Assembly (NCBI GenBank): GCA_964347765.1
Contig: CAYGAG010000020.1
Span: 1-28,957 of the forward strand
Direction of reading: 5' to 3'
Length of the DNA: 28,957 nucleotides
From: CAYGAG01 sp964347765
Lineage (GTDB): Archaea; Thermoproteota; Bathyarchaeia; Bathyarchaeales; Bathycorpusculaceae
The position numbers and the translations under genes are program-made. How positions within the stretch are numbered: the stretch's first letter is position 1; each line of letters starts with the position of its first letter. Shown here piece by piece: positions 23,112-28,957 of this stretch. The notes beneath the pieces are model-generated. The model did no database searches, was not told where the DNA came from, and saw nothing but the letters and a program-made list of their open reading frames with translations.

Positions 23112-23819
23112 TTAGTTCCCACCCTTGGGATAGATCTTCAAAGCTCGAAAACCCCTGACACGGGGATTTAGCATCTCTGCGATATTAACCCTTTTCAGAA
23201 TCTCTTCAGCGTCGTTTGCATAACCCCTAACATCATGTTCCGCCGCCATAAGCGAGTGCAATTCCATCCTCTTTTCAGCTGATCTGGGCTGACATCTTGA
23301 GGGAAGACCGAGAAGTATTGGTTGATTGCTCTGCAAAGCTTTCTCACAAGCGTATAATACGGCGTACGCCCCTGCTGTCAACTCTGCAATTCGAACCGGG
23401 ATACTTTCTTTTCCCAGCGCCAAAACCTCTATTCCATGTCTTTGGGTAATTTCACCAGCGATCTTCCGAAGCTTGGGCAATATCCTAATAAGATGGCGTC
23501 TTGCTCTACTTGAGACTCTTATGTTGGAAAACTGAATTGGAGAAAGCTGCTCAACAGGAACACCGCCTAAAGACATATCAAGATGAATCACGTCTGCCTT
23601 CCTTTTTTCAAGCAGCGCTTTGCAGAGCTTGGCTTCCTGCACCACAACTTCATGCCCTCTCTCGGTAGGTGCGAAGAGGGGTTTGGCCAAAGATTCGCTT
23701 GGCTCTCTATAAGGAGGAGAAACCAGTACTGCTGCAGATGCGACGATCATTGAGGGCTCAAACTTTTGGTCTAAAACGGCTGTCGAGGAATCTGCAGCAA
23801 TGATTTTCAAGCATTCCAC
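23112..23819 (-). CDS. Uncharacterised archaeal protein (DUF4152-like, tentative)
   Basis: 235 residues. The opening MECLKIIAADSSTAVLDQKF has the hydrophobic strand plus aspartate seen at the start of RNase H-like folds, then SMIVASAAVLVSPPYREP and HLDMSLGGVPVEQLSP. I match this pattern tentatively to the archaeal DUF4152 family, from memory only. There is a helical middle (RHLIRILPKLRKIAGEI) and no membrane segment or signal. ATG 23819 is the first codon of the conserved start. It is followed by the SpoIIM-like gene with almost no gap. Function is unknown; a nuclease-related role is only a guess based on the first strand. Confidence 0.6.
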   Translation of the reverse strand: MECLKIIAADSSTAVLDQKFEPSMIVASAAVLVSPPYREPSESLAKPLFAPTERGHEVVVQEAKLCKALLEKRKADVIHLDMSLGGVPVEQLSPIQFSNIRVSSRARRHLIRILPKLRKIAGEITQRHGIEVLALGKESIPVRIAELTAGAYAVLYACEKALQSNQPILLGLPSRCQPRSAEKRMELHSLMAAEHDVRGYANDAEEILKRVNIAEMLNPRVRGFRALKIYPKGGN

Positions 23820-23863
23820 CTAGCGTTCTCTATTTAAGAGATAATAGGATTTATCTGTGACGC

Positions 23864-24478
23864 TCATTCAGATTCTCTAAGATTCATTCCAAGAAGGTAG
23901 ATCTCTGAACTCTTCGCTCGGCTGGCTTTCGGCTTCACCCGTCTCACAAGTTCGAAATGCTGTTCCACCTCTCTCACAAAGCCGTCAAGCAGGTCACCCT
24001 GAAAAACCTTCGAAAAGAGATTGCCAGAAAACTTCAGCGTCTCTAAAGCGATTCTTAAGGAATGCTGGGCCAGATCTATCTGCCTAGCATGATCCACTTC
24101 CCATATGCCAGAGATTTTCGGGGAAACGTCTGAGATTACAGCATCAGCCTTTCCTGGCAGGACTTCCAGTATCTGTTGCAGCGTGGCTTCTTTAGTTATA
24201 TCTGCCTCCAGAGTCTTCACGTTGGATTCTGGGAAGTCATGGATAGGGTTAAGATCCACGCCTAGCACAAAACCTTTGCTTCCGACAATCTCTCCTGCAG
24301 CTTGGGACCAACCTCCAGGTGCTGCACCCAAGTCCAGAACAATGTCACCTTTCTCTATAAAATGATATTTTCGAGTCGCCTGGAAGAGCTTGTAGGCCGC
24401 CCGGGAACGATATTCTTCTGCTTTCGCCTTTTTGTAGTAGTAGTCGCTCTTTCGATCCTGAATCCAGGCTTTGGGCAA
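23864..24478 (-). CDS. rlmE: 23S rRNA 2'-O-methyltransferase RlmE/FtsJ
   Basis: SAM-dependent methylation of a 2'-hydroxyl in the large-subunit rRNA A loop (or a related tRNA site in some archaea). 204 residues. The catalytic K-D-K-E set is visible: Lys30 (SRAAYKL), Asp117 (ISDVSPKISG), Lys157 (FSKVFQG) and Glu192 (SSEIYLL). The SAM loop is LDLGAAPGGWSQAA (about 48-61). Length is standard. It begins 2 nt after the Rpc34-like gene stop, so both probably come from one transcript starting at the TATA element near 24890. Confidence 0.93.
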   Translation of the reverse strand: MPKAWIQDRKSDYYYKKAKAEEYRSRAAYKLFQATRKYHFIEKGDIVLDLGAAPGGWSQAAGEIVGSKGFVLGVDLNPIHDFPESNVKTLEADITKEATLQQILEVLPGKADAVISDVSPKISGIWEVDHARQIDLAQHSLRIALETLKFSGNLFSKVFQGDLLDGFVREVEQHFELVRRVKPKASRAKSSEIYLLGMNLRESE

Positions 24479-24480
24479 AA

Positions 24481-24858
24481 CTAGCTGTCACCTGGCAGGA
24501 CCGACTTGTCATTAGCCAAGAAGAGAAGCCACTCTGTGAGGTCTGCACATTCCTTCGGAGAGATCGTGCTTGACGATCCGCATCTCGAGTTTTCTGGACA
24601 CATCAGGCATGGACAGTCTGCTATAGAATCAATTGATGCCGGAAGCCTCCTAGGATAAAGTCTGTATGTCCATCTTCCGTTGAAAAGCTCCTTCTCCCTG
24701 CGAATAAGCGCCTTGTCCTCCAGTTTAAGTGCTATTCTGGAGCCTTCTCTACTGCTTCCACCAAGGCTTCGCCAAAGCTGAGATTGGAGCACTCCGTCGC
24801 TGCCATTGTTTATAATCAACTGTAACGCTTTCTGTTCAAGGTTTGTGCGTCTCGGCAT
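24481..24858 (-). CDS. Archaeal Rpc34-like winged-helix protein with a Fe-S-type Cys motif
   Basis: 125-residue protein resembling the eukaryotic RNA polymerase III subunit RPC34/RPC39. Residues 5-70 form a winged helix (EQKALQLIINNGSDGVLQSQ then LEDKALIRREKELFNGRWTY). The C-terminus carries Cys84-x2-Cys87-x5-Cys93-x10-Cys104 with the flanking ISPKECADLTEWLLF. Human RPC39, as I recall it, ends with the same spacing around GGEISPSNC and TEWLEF. The cysteines bind a 4Fe-4S cluster in that family. The frame opens at 24927, but the TATA box at 24886-24895 lies inside that longer version; ATG 24858 (MPRRTNLEQK) is about 6 nt after the predicted transcription start. It is divergent from kae1, and rlmE follows. 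Confidence 0.78.
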   Translation of the reverse strand: MPRRTNLEQKALQLIINNGSDGVLQSQLWRSLGGSSREGSRIALKLEDKALIRREKELFNGRWTYRLYPRRLPASIDSIADCPCLMCPENSRCGSSSTISPKECADLTEWLLFLANDKSVLPGDS

Positions 24859-24885
24859 CTTTATCAGTCCGGAACTTTCCATTGT

Positions 24886-24895
24886 AATATATACA
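24886..24895. promoter_or_regulatory. Shared two-way TATA element for the Rpc34-like and kae1 transcripts
   Basis: AATATATACA is nearly symmetric and lies between the two divergent genes. It predicts starts near 24864 (minus, about 6 nt before ATG 24858) and 24916 (plus, 39 nt before ATG 24955). One TBP site may serve both directions. Confidence 0.5.
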
Positions 24896-24954
24896 TTACT
24901 CCAAATAAAAATGTGTACGTCTATCATGAAAAAATGTTGCGTTCGGATGTCAGA

Positions 24955-25977
24955 ATGATCCGCGGAAAGACAAGCATAGCGTATGGTCTAGGTATTGAAT
25001 CGACAGCAGACGATTTCAGCGTTGGAATAACAACCTTCGACGGAGAAATACTAGCCAATCTAACAAGCGCCTACATTCCCAGCGAAGGAGGTATTCATCC
25101 CCGTGAGGCAGCAAGACACCATGCGAAGGTTGCAGACAAAATCTTGAGAAGAGTTTTCCGGAAAGCGGGGATAAAGCCAGAAGACTTGTCGATAATATCG
25201 TTTTCTCAAGGTCCTGGTCTGGGTCCGTGTCTACGCACAGGTGCAACTGCTGCCAGAGCTCTAGCTTCTTATCTCAGCATTCCATTGGTTGGAATCAACC
25301 ATTGTGTGGCGCATGTTGAGATAGGTAGATTGAAAACCGGCGCCGAGGATCCCGTGACATTGTACGTTTCAGGTGGGAACACGATTGTCGCAGCATTTGA
25401 TTCGAATCGTTATCGAGTCTTCGGTGAGACTCAAGATATAGCTCTTGGTAACTGCTTGGATGTTTTTGCTAGAGAGGCGGGCTTCCATCAAAATCTGAGC
25501 GAGTCATTTGGGGCTCAGGTTGAGAGATCTGCCGCGCATGGCAACAGGTTTATTTCATTACCTTACGCGGTTAAGGGGATGGATATGTCTTTCAGTGGCT
25601 TATTGACCGCTGCAATCAATCTGCTCCGGAAAGGAGAATACAAACTTGAAGATTTATGTTTCAGTCTTCAAGAGACAGTGTTTTCCATGGTTACTGAGGT
25701 TACTGAACGAGCCTTGGCTCACACAGAGAAGAAGGAAGTCTTGCTGACTGGAGGAGTGGCCGCTAACAGAAGACTGCAATCCATGATCAGAAACATCGCA
25801 GAAGACCATGACGCGAAGTTCTGTGTTGTGCCCAAGGAGTTCGCAGTTGACAATGGAGCCATGATTGCGTGGGCTGGGGTCCTAGCCTATAATTATAACC
25901 TCGTCACGCCGATCGATCAGAGCTTTGTGAAGTTGAGGTGGCGGTTAGAGGATGTGGATATTCCTTGGAGAAAATGA
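24955..25977 (+). CDS. kae1: tRNA threonylcarbamoyladenosine synthase subunit Kae1
   Basis: Catalytic subunit of the archaeal KEOPS complex, which attaches threonylcarbamoyl to A37 of ANN-decoding tRNAs. 340 residues from ATG 24955. The ASKHA fold shows GLGIESTADDFSVGI (11-25), the conserved HPREAARHHA (about 48-57), and the metal histidines in NHCVAHVE (His116, His120). It also shows YVSGGNT, GETQDIALGNCLDVFAR, and a late DNGAMIAWAG that provides the metal aspartate. GTG 24913 and ATG 24934 are alternative starts; 24955 is nearest to the family N-terminus. The last four bases overlap the bud32 start (ATGA), so they are translated together. Confidence 0.94.
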   Translation: MIRGKTSIAYGLGIESTADDFSVGITTFDGEILANLTSAYIPSEGGIHPREAARHHAKVADKILRRVFRKAGIKPEDLSIISFSQGPGLGPCLRTGATAARALASYLSIPLVGINHCVAHVEIGRLKTGAEDPVTLYVSGGNTIVAAFDSNRYRVFGETQDIALGNCLDVFAREAGFHQNLSESFGAQVERSAAHGNRFISLPYAVKGMDMSFSGLLTAAINLLRKGEYKLEDLCFSLQETVFSMVTEVTERALAHTEKKEVLLTGGVAANRRLQSMIRNIAEDHDAKFCVVPKEFAVDNGAMIAWAGVLAYNYNLVTPIDQSFVKLRWRLEDVDIPWRK

Positions 25978-26633
25978 AAAAACCGATTTTGATAAAAAAG
26001 GGAGCAGAAGCCAACCTTTATCTTGCAAATTGGCATGGCAGAAAGGTCATAATGAAGAAGCGACCTGCAAAAAGGTATCGAGTGCCAGAACTGGATGAAG
26101 CGATCAAAATCTATAGAACAAATCACGAACCTCAGCTAATTCACGAGGCGAAAGAAGCGGGAGTATCCACGCCCACAATTTTCTTGATAGACCGTGGAAA
26201 CGCCGCAATCATAATGGAGTTCATAGAAGGAACTCAGGTGAAAAGACTGTTTGATGGAATCAGTCAAGAGGAGAGATTGAGTATATGCTATAGAATCGGT
26301 CAAATGATAGGCAGGCTCCACAGGTATGAAATAATCCATGGGGATTTGACAACATCTAACATGATTTTCACGTCTGAAGGAAAGCTGTTCCTCGTAGATT
26401 TTGGACTTGGAGAAAAATCGAATGAGCTAGAAGCCAGAGGAGTTGATCTACATCTTATGAAGAGAGCGCTCCAAAGCACGCATTTCCGATTTGCTGAAGA
26501 GTGTTTCCAGTCAGTTGCTGATGGCTACTCCAGTGTAGTGGGAGCCCTGACTGCGAAAAACGTTTTACACAAGGTTAGAGAGATAGAGAGAAGAGGACGC
26601 TATATTGCCGTCAGAAATCGCGTTTTGGAATAG
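25974..26633 (+). CDS. bud32: KEOPS kinase/ATPase subunit Bud32
   Basis: Small atypical kinase that partners Kae1 and stimulates threonylcarbamoyl transfer. 219 residues. The N-lobe has KKGAEANLYLANW and the lysine in KVIMKKRPAKRYRVPELD. The C-lobe has HGDLTTSNM with Asp124 and Asn129, and DFGLG with Asp142, so the catalytic set is complete. There is no fusion to Kae1 as in some archaea; the genes are separate but overlap by 4 nt. ATG 25974 has GGAG five bases upstream and is preferred to ATG 25938. The C-terminus ends with the basic tail ERRGRYIAVRNRVLE common to the family. Confidence 0.94.
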   Translation: MKKPILIKKGAEANLYLANWHGRKVIMKKRPAKRYRVPELDEAIKIYRTNHEPQLIHEAKEAGVSTPTIFLIDRGNAAIIMEFIEGTQVKRLFDGISQEERLSICYRIGQMIGRLHRYEIIHGDLTTSNMIFTSEGKLFLVDFGLGEKSNELEARGVDLHLMKRALQSTHFRFAEECFQSVADGYSSVVGALTAKNVLHKVREIERRGRYIAVRNRVLE

Positions 26634-26655
26634 TGTCCAGCATGTGTGAAAAAAG

Positions 26656-27243
26656 ATGATTTTCAAGCTAAAAGGCAAGGTGATTTTTTTCGCAACGAAC
26701 AATATCCACAAGTTCCAGGAAGCCCGTTGGGTCTTGGACGAATACAGAATGTCGGTATGCATGCTAAGAGTTAAAGCACTAGAGATCCAAAGTGACAGTC
26801 TAGAAGAGATCGCGAAACAGAGCGCCGTAGATTCTTTCAAGAGATGCGGCTTGCCATTGATAGTTGAGGACGCTGGACTGTTCATAGACGCATTGGACGG
26901 TTTTCCAGGGCCGTACGCCGCCTTCACGTATAGAACGATAGGAAACAGAGGTCTACTCAAACTCATGGAGAAAGTAGAAGAAAGAACAGCTACTTTCTGT
27001 TCAGTAGTAGCTTTTCATTCATCTGATTTGAAGTCGCCAAAATGCTTTGAGGGAGAAGTCCTAGGAAAGATCACAAGAAGAGAAAGAAGAGTAAGCAATC
27101 ACTCAGGCTTTGGATTCGACCCGATTTTTGAGCCAATAAGAAGAGACAGAACATTTGCTGAAATGAAGAGTATCGAAAAAAACCAGGTCTCGCATAGAGC
27201 TATTGCCTTACGGAAATTCGCCTCTTGGTATCAGAAACTCTAA
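26656..27243 (+). CDS. rdgB: XTP/dITP diphosphatase (RdgB/HAM1 family)
   Basis: Housekeeping pyrophosphatase removing ITP, dITP and XTP from the nucleotide pool. 195 residues. The N-terminal strand VIFFATNNIHKFQEA is the family entry, VEDAGLFIDAL carries a catalytic aspartate, FPGPYAAFTYRTIGNRGLL is the base pocket, and HSGFGFDPIFEP and SHRAIALRKF complete the site. ATG 26656 is used; GTG 26680 begins closer to the conserved strand and has purine-rich sequence before it, so the first eight residues may be absent in life. It follows bud32 by 22 nt, an arrangement known in several archaea. Confidence 0.93.
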   Translation: MIFKLKGKVIFFATNNIHKFQEARWVLDEYRMSVCMLRVKALEIQSDSLEEIAKQSAVDSFKRCGLPLIVEDAGLFIDALDGFPGPYAAFTYRTIGNRGLLKLMEKVEERTATFCSVVAFHSSDLKSPKCFEGEVLGKITRRERRVSNHSGFGFDPIFEPIRRDRTFAEMKSIEKNQVSHRAIALRKFASWYQKL

Positions 27244-27279
27244 TGATCGAGAATATAGAATAATTTCGCCTATCAATAG

Positions 27280-27288
27280 TTTTAAATA
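27280..27288 (+). promoter_or_regulatory. TATA box for the uS15 gene
   Basis: AGTTTTAAATATTG gives a predicted start near 27310, about 20 nt before ATG 27330, and leaves AGGGA in the leader as a ribosome binding site. Confidence 0.55.
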
Positions 27289-27329
27289 TTGGGTCACACT
27301 CGCTCATACAGAATCAAAAGGGACCAGTG

Positions 27330-27770
27330 ATGCCGAAAAAAGAGCATGGAAGATCCCATTCGACAAGACCGGTTAGCAGGCGCCCGCCAAGTTGGTGTAA
27401 ATACGAAACTGAAGAAGTGGAAGCATTGGTGATCAAGTTGGCAAAAGAAGGGCATCCTACAAGTAGAATCGGAACGATACTAAGGGATCAACATGCAATC
27501 CCCTTAGTCAAGCCCCTCACAGGAAAGGCCATAACGCAGATACTAAAGGAAGCGGATCTGGCACCATCGATTCCTGAAGACCTCGGAAACCTTCTAGGGA
27601 AGGCTACCAGAATTGCGGCCCATCTGGAGAAAAATAACAGAGATATACACAACAAGAGGGCTCTTCAACTCGTCGAAGCTAAGATCCACAAACTCTCAAG
27701 ATACTACAAACGCAAGAACGTTCTATCTAAAGACTGGAAATATCAAGCCCAGACAAAAACCATAGCCTAG
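27330..27770 (+). CDS. rps15: Ribosomal protein uS15
   Basis: Small-subunit ribosomal protein of the archaeal/eukaryotic form, 146 residues, longer than the bacterial protein because of the N-terminal domain (HGRSHSTRPVSRRPPSW). The family signatures are EEVEALVIKLAKEGHPTSRIGTILRDQ and, in the universal part, ATRIAAHLEKNNRDIHNKRALQLVEAKIHKLSRYYKRK. GTG 27327 directly precedes ATG 27330, which is chosen. The GAN/RecJ-like gene follows after 156 bp with its own promoter; this order is common in archaea. Confidence 0.94.
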   Translation: MPKKEHGRSHSTRPVSRRPPSWCKYETEEVEALVIKLAKEGHPTSRIGTILRDQHAIPLVKPLTGKAITQILKEADLAPSIPEDLGNLLGKATRIAAHLEKNNRDIHNKRALQLVEAKIHKLSRYYKRKNVLSKDWKYQAQTKTIA

Positions 27771-27889
27771 TAAGCGGTATTGTATCCTCTCTCAGAAGCC
27801 TAACGTCAATTTTGATGCAGAAAACCAAAGTTTAGAATCTATCTCTTCAATCAGAAAGCACGTAGGAACAAGAAGCAGTATCGCCATTC

Positions 27890-27897
27890 TTAAATAA
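27890..27897 (+). promoter_or_regulatory. TATA box for the GAN/RecJ-type gene
   Basis: TTCTTAAATAAAG predicts transcription start near 27919, beside GTG 27918 and ATG 27927, so the transcript is nearly leaderless. Confidence 0.5.
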
Positions 27898-27926
27898 AGC
27901 AGTCTGCTAGCCTAGTCGTGGTACAA

Positions 27927-28957
27927 ATGACGTTGAGTCGGAAACAGGTAACAGACTTTTGGGATTCTGCATCCTCAGCTGCCCAAACCATCGCAGAGGT
28001 TTGCGAAGGAGGGGGAGCTATCCATGTTTTTTCGCATCTAGATGCTGATGGGCTTGCAGCAGCAGGAATTATGGGAAGAGCCTTGTACAGACTCGACGCA
28101 AGATTTCGTATCAGGATAATCCAATGGATTGACGAGAAAATCGTGGAAGAGATCCTCTCAGAAAAGCCACAACTACTTGTTTTCACCGATTTGGGTGGCG
28201 GCTACATTGATGTGCTAGCCGCAAAGCTCTCAGATAATAGAATCGTCATCTTGGACCACCATCAGATAGAAGGAGAAGGAACAGGCAAAATATTACAAGT
28301 GAATCCCCATCTGCAAGAGATCGATGGGGCACGAGACATCAGCGGTGCTGGAGTCACATATTTTGCGGCTAAAGCCTTGGACAAGAGGAATGTGGATTCG
28401 GCACCTATGGCTGTTGTAGGAGCACTTGGAGATCTCCAAGATAAGTATGACCAGCGAAGATTAGGAGGGCTAAACGAAGAAATAGTGCAAGACGCCGTAA
28501 GAGCCGAACTCTTGACAGTTGAAAACGATCTGATATTCTTTGGCAGAGAAACCAGACCAATACATAGAACGTTGGCCTCCACAACCAGCCCCTTCATTCC
28601 TGGGATAAGCGGTCAAGAGGACAAGGCTTTAGCCTTTCTAGCTGGCGTTGACATAAGACCTAAACATGATGACAAGTGGCGAGCTTTAAGGGATCTTTCA
28701 GACGACGAGAAAAAAAGGCTTTGCACCGCCCTTGCAGACTACTTGTTGTCAAAAGGTTTACATTATGAAGTCTCGAACTTGATTGGACATGTCTATGTCT
28801 TGAACCGTGAAGAACCATGGACCCCTCTCCGAGACGCACGAGAATTCGGAGTGTTGCTTAACGCTACTGGTCGCATGGATAAGCCTGGTCTGGGTGTGGC
28901 TGTGTGTATGGGTGACAGAGGCTCAGCCCTTGAACAAGCAAACAAAGTATTGAGGAA
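27927..28957 (+). CDS. DHH-family phosphoesterase, archaeal RecJ/GAN-type exonuclease (3' cut by window end)
   Basis: Single-stranded DNA or RNA exonuclease of the DHH superfamily. In archaea the GAN members bind the GINS replication complex and resemble eukaryotic Cdc45. The visible 343 residues include SHLDADGL with two metal aspartates (Asp39, Asp41), LVFTDLGGGY with Asp88, and the DHH motif at 110-112. All three are intact, so this is a catalytic-type member. GALGDLQD (about 171-178) is another conserved element, and LNATGRMDKPGLGVAVCMGD at the end is the start of the DHHA1-type domain. It is open to the end of the window, so the last part is missing. ATG 27927 is chosen; GTG 27918 is the alternative. 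Confidence 0.85.
   Translation, partial: MTLSRKQVTDFWDSASSAAQTIAEVCEGGGAIHVFSHLDADGLAAAGIMGRALYRLDARFRIRIIQWIDEKIVEEILSEKPQLLVFTDLGGGYIDVLAAKLSDNRIVILDHHQIEGEGTGKILQVNPHLQEIDGARDISGAGVTYFAAKALDKRNVDSAPMAVVGALGDLQDKYDQRRLGGLNEEIVQDAVRAELLTVENDLIFFGRETRPIHRTLASTTSPFIPGISGQEDKALAFLAGVDIRPKHDDKWRALRDLSDDEKKRLCTALADYLLSKGLHYEVSNLIGHVYVLNREEPWTPLRDAREFGVLLNATGRMDKPGLGVAVCMGDRGSALEQANKVLR

Overview
The window is compact archaeal chromosome. Signs of an archaeon are TATA boxes about 26 nt before predicted starts, Shine-Dalgarno motifs, an archaeal histone, eS17, eS25 and uS15 ribosomal proteins, Kae1-Bud32, archaeal-type NadM, CofE and a GAN/RecJ-type DHH nuclease. eS25, an Rpc34-like Fe-S winged-helix protein and a proteasome beta subunit lacking Thr1 are TACK-type characters. 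A canonical histone beside them fits a Bathyarchaeia-like lineage better than Sulfolobus-like Crenarchaeota. This placement is inferred from gene content only.

Layout. 1-6.6 kb: the C-terminal part of a STAND/TPR-type protein, threonine synthase, an acyl-CoA dehydrogenase, a divergent DegT-family sugar aminotransferase, and a cyclic 2,3-diphosphoglycerate synthetase family protein overlapping a cyclophilin-like protein. 6.6-8.9 kb: a minus-strand run of histone, eS25 and an unknown protein, then plus-strand eS17 with a small helical protein; the 430-bp gap between them holds promoters and an unexplained inverted repeat. 8.9-12.6 kb: class I aminotransferase, glyoxylate/hydroxypyruvate reductase and glycerate 2-kinase, which could link serine, hydroxypyruvate, D-glycerate and 2-phosphoglycerate. 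12.7-15.1 kb: a large secreted NosD-like beta-helix protein ending in a dockerin. 15.1-17.1 kb: a small unknown ORF, a MoaD-like protein, CofE and an ECF S-component-like membrane protein whose predicted 5' leader folds into a four-stem structure. 17.4-22.5 kb: SAM hydroxide adenosyltransferase, NadM, the Thr1-less proteasome beta subunit, AMMECR1, a GT28 glycosyltransferase and NadC. 22.5-28.96 kb: information-processing genes. SpoIIM-like, a DUF4152-like protein, RlmE and the Rpc34-like protein lie on the minus strand; Kae1, Bud32, RdgB, uS15 and the GAN/RecJ nuclease (cut by the window end) lie on the plus strand.

The strongest leads are the Thr1-to-Ala proteasome beta subunit, the Rpc34-like protein sharing one TATA element with kae1, and the structured leader before the ECF-type gene. 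No tRNA, rRNA, CRISPR array, transposase or integrase was found. All reading is by eye; no database search or RNA folding was run.
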